Below are positions 13,001 through 22,597 of a stretch of 64,000 nt of DNA, piece by piece (position 1 is the stretch's first letter; each line of letters begins with the position of its first letter). The translations under genes were made by a program, and so were the position numbers. A model generated the notes under the pieces. It had not been told where the DNA came from, ran no database searches, and worked only from the letters and a program-made list of their open reading frames with translations. The stretch lies in the NCBI RefSeq assembly GCF_963082655.1, contig NC_081553.1:63168311-63232310 (forward strand), given 5' to 3'. Origin of the DNA: Stomoxys calcitrans (lineage: Eukaryota; Arthropoda; Insecta; Diptera; Muscidae).

Positions 13001-16000
13001 GCTGCCATATAGGCGGGTCTGGGCGATTTAGGGTCTTACGCCTATAACAGGCGCATTTATTACCCGATTTCACTGAAATTTGGCATAGTGAGATTTATTA
13101 GGCCCGCTGAAATCCGAAACAAAAATGGTCTAGATCGAGACATATTTGGATATAGCTGCCATCAGGGACGTAGCCAGGATTTTATTTGGGGGGACCGACC
13201 CCACATTTTATCAAAATAGAAAATTTCCACAATTCTTGTTACTGTGAAATTGGAAAAGACACCTTATTTTTTTTGATTTTGGTAGCTATTGGATGCTGGA
13301 GCTGACACTTCGGCGGTGGAATTTGGTCATTAAGTCAGAGCTGAATTTTACACTGATTGCCAACACAGTGCAAAAATAATGGCTTCGAACGTTATAAAAC
13401 GGCAACGGCTCTTGCTGCTGCTCCATGTGCCCAGGATCGCATTAACAACGAAAAATACCCAAAAATAGGGCTGCCTTAGAAAAATTCTAGCTCGAGTTAG
13501 GAAAAAGGTATCGTAATAAAATTTGGATTTGGAAGTGTCTTGTTGCCTTTAAATGGGTCCGAGGGCCCCTCTGGTTACGTCCCTGGCTGTCATATAGACC
13601 GATCTGCCGATTTTGCGTCTTAGGCCTATAACAGGCCTTTTTACCCGATTTTGTTGAAAAAAAAGTGAGTTGTATCAAGAATCCCCACATCTGTCCTAAA
13701 TATGGTCCAGATTGGGCTATATGTAGATATATAGCTGGCTTAGAGACCGATCTTCAGCTTTATGGTCCAAAAGACTATAAAAGGCGCATATATTCTCCGA
13801 TTTTGCTGAAATTTGAAACAGTGAGTTGCACTAGAGGCCTTAACATCCGACCCGAATGTGGTGTATAGCGGACCATATTTACATATTGCTGCCATATAGA
13901 CCGGTATACCGATGTAGGCTGGGTCTTAGGCCTATAACAGACGCATTTATTACCCGACTTCGCCGAAATTTGGAACTATGAGTTGTATGAAGGCTCCCAA
14001 TATCTGTCCCGAATAGGGACCATATATGGCCATATAGATCGGTACGCCGATTAAGCTTAAATTTGAAACATTGAGCCTCCCGACATCCAACCCAAATATT
14101 GTCGTCCATATCGGACCAAATTTAGATATAGATCGGACCAAATTTAGATATAGCCGTCATATAGATCGAACATTCGAATTAGGGCTTAATCACATGAACG
14201 GCGCATTTATTACCCAATTTCACTGTTACTAGTAAAAAGCTTCTCGGCACTTAAACCTAATGTGGTTAAGATCGGACTATATCTTATATATAAGAATCAA
14301 TTGTTCGAAATATGTTTTATTTCTTATAGTAACGCAAAAACAAAAATTTGGTATCCAAATTTTGGATGGGGCACCTTGGGGGGACGCCCCACCTCAAAAC
14401 CTTCCAAATATATATTTGACCAATCATAACAATATGGGACTCAAATGGAAGGTTTTGACGATAAGGAAACATATCTGATATCCAATTTTCGGATCAAGTG
14501 TTTGGGGGACCACCCTAACCCCCAAAACACCCCTAAATCGGACATATTTACCGACCATGGCAATATGGGACTCAAATGAAAGATATTTGCGAGTAGAATA
14601 CGAATTTGACATCCAAATGTGGGACCAAGTTTCTGGGGTCCACCCCTTCCCCATCCCCCAAACAGGATTTATTTACGGACCATGGCAATATCGGGCTCAA
14701 ATAAAAGGTATTTGTGTGTAGAATACGAATGCCATATCCAAATGTGGGACCAAGTGTTTGGGGGGCCGCCCGTCTCCAAAAACACCTCCTAAAGACGACA
14801 AATTTACGACCATAGCAATATGGGGCTTAAATGAAAGGTCTTTGGGAGTAAAGCACGAATCTAATTTAAATATTCGGGAAAAGTGTCTATGGCGCCACCC
14901 CACCCCATAGCACCACTCAAAAAGGGCTTATTTGCTGACCATTGCTATGTGAGGAGGAAGAGGTATTTTAAAGTGGAACACGAATCTGATATATATTGGG
15001 TTGCCCAAAAAGTAATTGCGAATTTTTCATATAGTTGGCGTTGACAAATTTTTTCATAGCTTGTGACTCTGTAATTGCATTCTTTCTTCTGTCAGCTATC
15101 AGCTTTTACTTTTAGCTTGCTTTAGAAAAAAAATGTAAAAAAGTATATCTGATTAAAGTTCATTCTAAGTTTTATTAAAATAGCATTTACTTTATTTTAA
15201 AAAATCCGCAATTACTTTTTAGGCAACCCAATATTTGCAGAGCCAAGTCACTGAGTGACGCCACATCCCCCAAGTAGAACGTATTTGCTCACCATGACAA
15301 TTTGGGCCTTAAAAGAGTGGAGTTCGACATAAATCGTACATATTTACCAACCATGTCAAATGAATGGTTTTGGGGAGTAGAGCACGAAATTTATACCCAC
15401 TTTCGGGACCAATTTGCTGGGGGTCTACCCCTTCCCCAAAACACCCCACAAACAGCAATTATTTACTGACCATCGAAATATGGGGCTCAAAAAGAGATAT
15501 TTGGGAGTAGAATACGAATGTGATATCCAAATGTGGGAACATGTATTTGGGGCACCGCCCCTTTCCCAAAAGAGTGAGTACAAATTTACCGACCATGGCA
15601 ATATGTGGCTCAAATGAAAAGTATTTAAGATTAGAAAACGAATTTGATAACAAATTTTGAGGTCAAGCGTTTGGGAAACGCTTCATCCCATAAACTTTCC
15701 TTAAATCAATAGCAATATTGGGTTTAAACAAATAGTATTTGAAAGTAGAGCACTATGCTTATATTTTTTTGAAGGCTAAGTGTCTGGGAGACCACCTTAC
15801 ACCCGAAAAAACCTCTAAATCGGACATTCATATTTACCGATCATGGCAATATGGGGCTCAAATGAGAGGTATTTGGAAGTAGAGCACGAAATTCTACCCA
15901 CTTTCCACACTGGGGGTCCACAACACCGATTCTCAGGAAAGTTGGCACTAGTGATTCTCTTATAAGTCTCGACATTATTACTGAATTTCATAGAAATCGG

Positions 16001-17613
16001 CTCAGATTTGGTTATAGCTCTCATATATATGTTTGTCCGATTTGGACTAAAATTGCAATTATATCGTCATTTGTAAATTGATTGTCACGAAATTCAGCAC
16101 GAGGGGTTATCTCATAAGTCTCAACATTATTTGCGAATTTCATAGAAATTGGCTCAGATTTAGATATAGCTCCCACATATATGTTCGTCCGATTTGGACT
16201 AAAATTGCAATTATATCGTCATTTGTAAACCAATTCTCACGAAATTTGGCACTAGTGGTTTCCTTATAAGTCTCGACATTGTTCGTGAATTTCATACAAA
16301 TCGGTTCAGATTTAGGTATAGCTCCCATATATATGTTCGTTCGATTTGGACAAGTATAGCAATAATTTGGTCATTTGTTAACCTATTCACACGAAAATTG
16401 GCACAAATGATTCACTTATGACTCCCGGTACTGCTATTGAATTTAATAGAAATCGGTTCAGATTTAGATATAGCTCCGATATATATGTTCCTCCGATTTG
16501 GGCTAAAATTGCAATTATATCATCATTTGTAAACCGATTCTCACGAAATTTGGCACGAGGTGTTCTCATATAAATCTCGACATTATTGGTGAATTTCATA
16601 GAAATTTGTTTAGATTTAGATATAGCTCCCATGTATAAGTTCACTTTTAAGGCCTTTGCTAACCCATTTATCAATCGATCTTCGACCACTTAGCCTGCAT
16701 ATCCAATGTGGTGTAGGGTATCAAAAGGTAGGCTTCGCCCGACTGTAGCTCGTCCTTACTTGTTTTATTCTCTCTTTTTCATGTGGAATTAATATTCCTT
16801 AAGTCTTCTAGCACAATTGTTATATCATTTTCGAGACATTTATTAGTTCGTACTTGTCTTCTGTCGGTACATGGGCTCAAATAAGACTCATAAAGAGGAA
16901 TTCGACCCTAATAGTCTATCCAATCAATATATCCTATATATTGGGTTGCCCAAAAAGTAATTGCGGATTTTTCATATAGTCGGCGTTGACAAATTTTTTC
17001 ACAGCTTGTGACTCTGTAATTGCATTCATTCTTCTGTCAGTTATCAGCTGTTAATTTTACCTTGCTTTAGAAAAAAAGTGTAAAAAAAGTATATTTGATT
17101 AAAGTTCATTCTAAGTTTTATTAAAAATGCATTTACTTTCTTTTAAAAAATCCGCAATTACTTTTTGGGCAACCCAATATTTATTGTAAAAATAAATTTT
17201 ATTTATAAATATCTTCATATTTAATAAAAAAAAAATAAAAAAATTTTTTTTCAGTTCTGGCGCTTCAAGATGACCTCAGCTGACCCTGCTCTAGCAGGCG
17301 GTTGCGACAATGGCTGCCTACTCCATACCATTTGTCGCATTGCTACCACTGTCAATGATCAAAGAACTCGTTGCGAAGAATTGAGACATAAACTAAGCAT
17401 TGCGGTATGTATTGAATTTTTCTTATTTACCCATCGAAATAGTCTAATGAAATGAGTTTTCCTTAACAGCTCGAGAATGAAGCAACATCCACCGCAACTA
17501 CACCTACCACCACCGAAAAGCCAGATGATGAAGATGATGGTGCTGTTACCATGACCGCCATTAGTTTTACAACAATGATGGCTGTATATGTGGCAGCTTC
17601 CAATGCATTTTAG
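7092..17613 (+). CDS. Acid sphingomyelinase paralog A (ASM-A), 6 exons, 680 aa, probably membrane-anchored
   Basis: Exons join 7092-7209, 7732-8641, 11798-12332, 12524-12709, 17255-17404 and 17470-17613; every intron is GT/AG and the frame stays open to TAG. ASM hydrolyses sphingomyelin to ceramide and phosphocholine in lysosomes or outside the cell. The signal peptide is residues 1-18 and is followed by a NLPGVP motif. The saposin-B domain is at about 93-184 with the Cys pattern FVCTTC, EEVC, EFC, GFC. The metallophosphoesterase has VTDIHHDP (D223, H225), QTGDV (D295), GNHEPHP (N335, H336), LAHIPSG (H442) and NGHTHKDE (H476, H478), matching the human SMPD1 metal and catalytic positions. Exon 5 carries a GC-x3-C-x4-C Cys motif; exon 6 carries a Thr/Asp-rich stalk and a hydrophobic tail. 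Length is near that of SMPD1 proteins (about 630) plus tail. Introns 2 and 4 (3.2 and 4.5 kb) are full of transposons. Closest copy in the window is ASM-B. Confidence 0.95.
8690..9840. repeat. Degenerate A+T-rich repeat split by a LINE end
   Basis: Several copies of a unit with a self-complementary 'taaggaaaattttcctt' core followed by 'gaaagacattttacttgat' occur on both sides of 9170-9370. That inner piece is the reverse-strand 3' end of the LINE family also at 35110-35660. All lies inside ASM-A intron 2. Confidence 0.5.
9840..10860 (+). mobile_element. RNase H-bearing LINE (I/R1/LOA-like), 3' part
   Basis: The frame 10091-10549 encodes an RNase H domain with NIFTDSKIAI and WVPGHNGVRGNERAEDLA. 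Downstream is a zinc-finger-like CRSCGEDDETLQHLLCHCP at about 10690-10750, typical of the C-terminus of such LINEs. Reverse transcriptase is missing and frames shift, so it is a dead 5'-truncated copy. Confidence 0.8.
10866..11461. mobile_element. Tc1/mariner remnant forming a perfect 201-bp inverted repeat
   Basis: Left arm 10866-11066 and right arm 11261-11461 are reverse complements with no mismatch that I could find. They flank a 194-bp core, and TA lies outside both ends. The left arm encodes the transposase start MNRLTNEQRLQIIEFYYQNQ. The core encodes an internal piece (SDEAHFWLNGYVNKQNC, first catalytic Asp) in another frame. The middle and end of the gene are gone, so it cannot move itself. 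Confidence 0.85.
11465..11797. other. End of ASM-A intron 2, short mini-me fragment
   Basis: About 11465-11540 resembles the (TA)n-side block of the mini-me family ('ggtcttagac', 'tcgatgtgttac'). The rest up to the splice acceptor at 11796-11797 shows nothing recognisable. Confidence 0.4.
12747..14335. repeat. mini-me/DINE-like element with F2 array
   Basis: It opens with 'cccaccaccataggatagggggtat' and a (GTCY)n stretch (about 12870-12895). Units of roughly 130-155 bp follow with 'ttaggcctataacaggcgcatttattacccgatttc' words. A separate transposon is inserted at 13163-13585. It lies in ASM-A intron 4. Confidence 0.65.
13163..13585. mobile_element. hAT-like non-autonomous element, 423 bp
   Basis: Termini are imperfect inverted repeats: CAGGGACGTAGCCAG at the left, and CAGGGACGTAACCAG when the right end is read in reverse. 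Flanks are an 8-bp target duplication, GCTGCCAT (13155-13162) and GCTGTCAT (13586-13593), one mismatch. An 8-bp duplication and CAGGG ends fit the hAT superfamily. No transposase frame is present. Confidence 0.78.
14335..15940. repeat. ~123-bp unit array, type F3, split by a MITE
   Basis: Units contain 'caatatgggactcaaatgaaaggtatttgggagta', 'acgaatttgatatcc' and a C/G-rich 'gggggaccgcccc' part, at about 122-129 bp spacing. The MITE at 14996-15231 interrupts the array. Confidence 0.65.
14996..15231 (+). mobile_element. mariner MITE 1 (236 bp)
   Basis: Inverted ends TTGGGTTGCCCAAAAAGTAA, with TA on both sides. Same sequence family as MITEs at 16941 and 20825, and the right half matches the 3' end of the mariner copy at 59105-59890. 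Confidence 0.9.
15940..16770. repeat. ~152-bp unit array, type F4
   Basis: Five units share 'tttcatagaaatcggttcagatttagatatagctccc' and 'tcgtccgatttgg' words at 151-154 bp spacing. It ends near 16766 in a degenerate copy of the terminal block ('cttacttgtttt'). Confidence 0.65.
16941..17177 (+). mobile_element. mariner MITE 2 (237 bp)
   Basis: TA-flanked copy with near-identical ends and body to MITE 1; it inserted 77 bp before exon 5 of ASM-A. Confidence 0.92.
17470..17613 (+). CDS. Last exon of ASM-A: Thr-rich stalk and hydrophobic tail
   Basis: Forty-seven codons and TAG. Order: a Ser/Thr-rich stretch with TTPTTTEK, an acidic PDDEDDG segment, then a hydrophobic run (AVTMTAISFTTMMAVYVAA) that stops within four residues of its end. 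No basic cytosolic tail follows. A small-residue site followed by a C-terminal hydrophobic stretch is the layout of a GPI-anchor signal; a tail anchor is the alternative. The segment aligns closely with the end of ASM-B. Confidence 0.85.
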   Translation, partial: LENEATSTATTPTTTEKPDDEDDGAVTMTAISFTTMMAVYVAASNAF

Positions 17614-17658
17614 GAAATTTATACGATAATTGTAACCTGAGATTTTGAATTGCAGCGA

Positions 17659-17664
17659 AATAAA
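17659..17664 (+). other. Poly(A) signal of ASM-A
   Basis: AATAAA 46 bp after the TAG stop, the first canonical signal downstream. Confidence 0.7.
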
Positions 17665-17877
17665 ATAATTTTTAGTCTATATTTTTAAGAGAAATTTTGA
17701 TTGTGTTTTCTTTTATATGGTACATAGATACTAAATGAACCTATAATTTATCTTTACAGTTTATTTTATTCCAATATGAAGAAAGAAATTGGCTTTGATA
17801 TATTTCTATATACTTTTCTTTTTATTTAACCTACAACATTTGACTACATATTAGGATGTCGGTTTAGAACTGTTTTT

Positions 17878-19460
17878 TTTATACCCTCCACCATAGGATG
17901 GGGGTATACTAATTTCGTCATTCTGTTTGTTACACCTCGAAATATGCGTCTAAGACCCCACAAAGTATATATATTCTTGATCGTCGTGAAATTTTAAGTC
18001 GAACTAGCCATGTTCGTCCGTCTGTCCGTCCGTCTGAGGGCGCAGTTCTCGTCTGATTTGACTGAAATTTTGCAAGTAGTGTTTTGATATCACTTTCACA
18101 ACAATTGTGCTAAGTATGGTCAAAATCTGTTCATAGCTGCCATATAAATCGATCTTGGGTCTTGACTTCTTGAGCTTTTAGAAGGCGCAATTCTTATCCG
18201 ATTTGTTAATCTGTAATTTAGCATGTGGTGGTTTAGTATCACTTCCAACATTTGTGCGACGTATGGTCCAAATCGGTTCATAACCCGGTATAGGTGCCAT
18301 ATAAACCTATCTTGGATCTTGACTTCTTGAAGCCACTAGAGGGCGCATTTCTTATACGATTTGGCTGAAATTTTGTATGATGTATTTTATTATGACTTCC
18401 AACAACTGTGCTGAGTATGGTCAAAATCGGTTCATAGCCTGATATAGCTGCCATATAAACCGATCTTGGGTCTTGACTTCTTGAGCTTTTAGAAAGCGCA
18501 ATTCTTATCCGATTTGTTGATCTGTAATTTTGCATGTGGTAGTTTGGTATCACTTCCAACATTTGTGCGACGTATGGTCCAAATCGGTTCATAACCTGGT
18601 ATAGGTGCCATATAAACCGATCTTGGATCTTGACTTCTTGAGCCACTAGAGGGCGTATTTCTTATACGATTTGGCTGAAATTTTGTATGGTGTGTTTTAT
18701 TATGACTTCCAACAATTGTGCTGAGTATGGTCAAAATCGGTTCATAACCTGATATGGCATTCCTATAAACAGATCTTGGGTCTTGACTTCTTGAGCTTTT
18801 AGAAGGCGCAATTCTTATCCGATTTGGGTGTAATTTTGCATGTGGTGTTTTGGTTTTACTTCCAACATTTGTGCGAAGTATGGTCCAAATCGGTCTATAA
18901 GCTGGTATAGATGCCACATAAACCGATCGTGGATCTTGACTTCTTGAGCCGCTAGAGGGCGCAATTATCACCCGATATGACTTTCTAAAACTGTGATGAA
19001 TATGGCGCAAATCGGTGCATAACCTGATATAGCTGCCATATAAACCGAACTGGGATCTTGTCTTCTTGAGCCTCTAGAGAGAGCAATTTTTATCCGATTT
19101 AGCACAAATTGTGTACAACGGCTTCTCCCATGGCCTTCAATATACGTGTGCAATATGGTCTGAATCGATCTATAGTCTGATACAACTCCAATATAAATCG
19201 ATTTCTCGATTTTGCTCCTTGAGCCCCTACAAGGCGCAATTTTTATCCGAATGGACTGAAATATTACATGTTCTGCATTCAATTCATTTCTGGTCCGAAT
19301 CAGACCATAACTTAATATGGCTCCAAAAGCATAACAGTCCTTATTCATTGTTCTTTGTTTGCCGAAACAGAGATACTGCGCAAAGAACTCGACGACAAAT
19401 GCGATCCATGGTGGAAGGTATATAAGATTCGGCCCGACGGAACTTAGCACGCTTTTACTT
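17878..19460 (-). repeat. mini-me/DINE-like element with F1 array
   Basis: Left block 'ataccctccaccataggatggggg', then a TA-rich block, a ~33-bp core (TTGATCGTCGTGAAATTT) and (GTCY)n at about 18005-18040. Seven or so ~150-bp F1 units follow ('gccatataaaccgatcttgg', 'ttgacttcttgagc'). The far end has a hairpin-like ATTCGGCCCGACGGAACTTAG and 'cttttacttctg'. Long reverse-strand frames are products of the units. Confidence 0.75.
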
Positions 19461-19844
19461 CTGTTAAATTGACTTCAGTCTTGTCCCGACTTCGTGGGAT
19501 ACCAGGACACTTGTCCCCAAAATTAATGTCAAATGCCGTCCTGACCGGTATGCGTGGCGGTTCGGGTGGTTCAGGCGTGGGTGAGGTATTGACTCAAAAC
19601 TTTATGTCGAATTCGTGCTCCTCTACGCAATACCTTTGATTAAACTATACATTTTTTTAAACGGACAACCTATCTGCGTGTACACAAACAATTCTAGATT
19701 CCTTCTCTACTGTCAAATACCTTTCATTAGAGTCCCATATCGTTCCGTTCGGTTTACATGCCCGCTTTGCGACTATTTGCGGTGGGGCGTTCCCCTCAGT
19801 TACTCCAACTAGGTCAGTCATCGACTTATTGTGCACTGTAGGAA

Positions 19845-19945
19845 AGGTTAGGTTGAAAAGAGGGTGCGGAAATTAATTCGCCCCATACCAATATCAAACT
19901 ACAACTAAACCAGTAATCGGCTTGTTGTGCGCTCTAATTGCTAAA
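19845..19945 (-). mobile_element. LINE 3' UTR fragment
   Basis: 'ggttaggttgaaaagagggtg' and 'cggcttgttgtgcgctct' match the reverse-strand 3' end of the RNase H LINE at 35110-35660 and the fragment at 9170. Confidence 0.6.
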
Positions 19946-21800
19946 CAAGTAAAAGCGTGCTAAGTTCGCCCGGGTCGAATCTTGGGAACCCACTACCATG
20001 GATTCTGCTAAAAATATATACAAAACAAATTTAGTTCCAGGACATAATTTTATTCTACATACCAAACTTTTCTCAAACCAGCAAAAATTAAAGCTTCTAG
20101 AAACCGAACAAGGATAATCGAAGGGCGGGTTTATAAGGGAGCTATATCAGATTAGAGACCGATTTGGACATTACATGCCACAGTTGTTGGAAGTCATAAC
20201 GGAACACCACATGCAATTTCAACAAAATAGGACATAAATTGCGGCTTGTAAGGGCTCAAGAAGTCAAATCGGGGTATCGAAAATAAAGGTGGAGCGATCT
20301 GGACAATATGGATTCAAATGAAAAGTATTCAAGAGTAGAGTACGAATTTCATAATAGAAGTTGGGTCCGAGTACCTAAGGGCCGTCCCAGCCCCAAAACC
20401 CCATAAAAGAGGTTTATTTGATGATCATGACAATATGGGACTCAAATGAAAGGTATTCGGGAGAAGATTACGAATATGGTCAGGAAGTAGTAATAGGCTT
20501 TATAATTTTTGATAACAGAAGGGGGCGTACCCTTTTGCTACCCCAAAAACACCACCCAAAATAAAAAGTGGACCGATTACGACAATATGGGTATCAAATG
20601 AAAAGTATGCGGGAGTAGATAACGAATCTGGCATACAAATTCATGTCGAAATATAGGGGGTCACCGCACCCCTACAAAAACGCCCAAAATGGGCACATTA
20701 GCCAATCACGGATATATAGGACTCGGTTTGTTTGTTCCGTATAGACTGAAAAACGGCAGAACCGGTTTTTTTCGAAATTTTCGCATATTGTGTAGGTTGG
20801 TCTGGAAGGAACATAGGCTATATATTGGGTTTCCCAAAAAGTAATTGCGGATTTTTTAATAGAAAGTAAATGCATTTTTAATAAAACTTAGAATGAACTT
20901 TAATCAAATATACTTTTTTTACACTCTTTTTTTCTAAAGCAAGCTAAAATTAACAGCTGATAACTGACAGAAGAAAGAATGCAATTACAGAGTCACAAGC
21001 TGTGAAAAAATTTGTCAATGCCGACTATATGAAAAATCCGCAATTACTTTTTGGGCAACCCAATAATTTTTCGATATCGGACGGGGGACGGACCCTCGCC
21101 TTTATGCTAAAAACACCACCCAAAATCAAAAGAGGACTGATCGAGACAATATAGGTATCAAATGAAAGGTATTGGAGAGTATGACTATGATACTTGGCTG
21201 AACCGATTATCTTAAAAATTTCATAGATTGTGTTCGTTTTCCTGGACGTAAACATAGGCTATACAATTTTAAATATCGGGTGGAGACGAACCCTTCCCCT
21301 TACCCGAAAAACGCCACCCATATCCGAAAGTGGTCCGATGGGCACAACACGGGTATCAAATGAAAGGTATTGGAGACCAGAAAACGAATGTGGTATTAAA
21401 ATTTGGGTCCAAGTATCCAGCGGGCCCCCCAAATCCCAAAAAAATATGGGACTCAAATGAAAGGTATTAGAGAGTAGAAAACGAATTTGATATCCAAATT
21501 TGGAGCCAAATGTTTTGGGATACGCCCTAAAGCATCCCCTAAAGTGAAGTTCATTTTCGTTGGGAATAAAGAACGAATTTCATATCTATTTTCAGCGCAA
21601 AGTGCCGGTGGCCGCCCCAGCCTCAAAACATCCTTCAAACGGTTCATATTTACCAGCCATTGCAATATGGGGCTCAAATTAAAGAAGATTTGGAAGTGCA
21701 GCACGAATTTGATATCCATATTTGAGTCAAAATATCTGAGGTGCCATCCCTCCCCTAAAAAGCACTTCTCATTAACCTAATTTTTGAAAACACCACGAAC
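19945..21800. repeat. Composite F1/F3 repeat block
   Basis: It begins with AACAAGTAAAAGCGTGC and a hairpin at about 19966, then F1 pieces, then F3 units of the 'atgggactcaaatgaaaggtattcggg' kind to 21780. MITE 3 interrupts it. Confidence 0.6.
20825..21063 (-). mobile_element. mariner MITE 3 (239 bp), reverse orientation
   Basis: TA-flanked; the body reads as the reverse complement of MITEs 1 and 2. One end has a substitution (GGGTTTCCC). Confidence 0.9.
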
Positions 21801-21840
21801 CGAGCAGGTTCAAGCTTCTCAAACACCACTGAATACTTTC

Positions 21841-22045
21841 CGATTCAAGTTTAAACTCAATGATAAGAAACTTTTTTTATAGCCGATTCCAAACGGCGTC
21901 CCGCAGTGCGACACCTCTTTGGGGAAAAATTTTTAAATGACCATGCATGGCATTGTACCTCGCAAATGTCGCCAACCATCGCTTTGTCTGATGTTCTCGC
22001 CAGGATTCGAACGCGTTCAGCGTCATAGGCTACAATGCCACGAAT
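21841..22045 (-). mobile_element. tRNA-derived SINE, partial, reverse
   Basis: On the reverse strand a B-box-like CGTTCGAATCCTGGCGAGAA is followed by the SINE body ('gaggtac', 'ttgagtttaaact'). It flanks the ASM-B promoter region. Confidence 0.65.
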
Positions 22046-22440
22046 TCGATATCCGCATTCAGGGCGAAGTGTCCCCACCCTAAAAAGATATTGGAGAGTT
22101 AAAGAAGGCGCAGCGGAGCGGGCCCGGTCCAGCTAGTTTCATATAAAATCCATCCTATTATTAGCATACTGTTTCCAACCATAAATTTTGTTAACTCTAT
22201 CAGTAGCATTCCGCTTCACTTAATCATTTATTTTGTTTATATGGCAATGCCAAATGTTTTTGTTCACTTGCATAATGATAAGATTTTTAGATTGCCAAAT
22301 TGAACATACCTACATCGCAAAAATTTTTTTTTCATATCAAAAAATTATAACCCTATCTTTATATACCTCTTAGGGAGGGCTAAACGATTGACCATATTTT
22401 CTTACACATTGTTTGAGCTTTTCCACCACAAATTGATTAT

Positions 22441-22446
22441 TGATAA
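22441..22446 (+). promoter_or_regulatory. Candidate GATA-factor site upstream of ASM-B
   Basis: TGATAA in TTATTGATAACG, 157 bp before the ATG, followed after a short gap by CTAATC as in ASM-A, so a small upstream block is shared by the two genes. Confidence 0.45.
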
Positions 22447-22515
22447 CGAGGTTAATTCTGCTAATCGCCCATGTTAATCATGAGTAATTAAATTATTTTT
22501 CCTCTCAGCCAAATC

Positions 22516-22552
22516 TATAAATTTGTACAACCTTGTGGACACAAAGCTCAGT
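22516..22552 (+). promoter_or_regulatory. Core promoter of ASM-B (TATA box and initiator)
   Basis: TATAAAT at 22516-22522 and TCAGT at 22548-22552, 48 bp before the ATG, with the same spacing as ASM-A. The flanking words CCAAATC (before TATA) and AAAGC (before TCAGT) are also shared with ASM-A. Confidence 0.72.
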
Positions 22553-22597
22553 AGATTTAAAGGGTTTGACCCGATTCATCGTCTACTGCTGAAGAAA

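Noticed and set aside
18278..19450. Long reverse-strand frames rich in 'GSRSQDPRSVY' repeats.
   Set aside because: They are translations of the ~150-bp F1 array; the same peptides occur wherever the array occurs, interrupted by stops.
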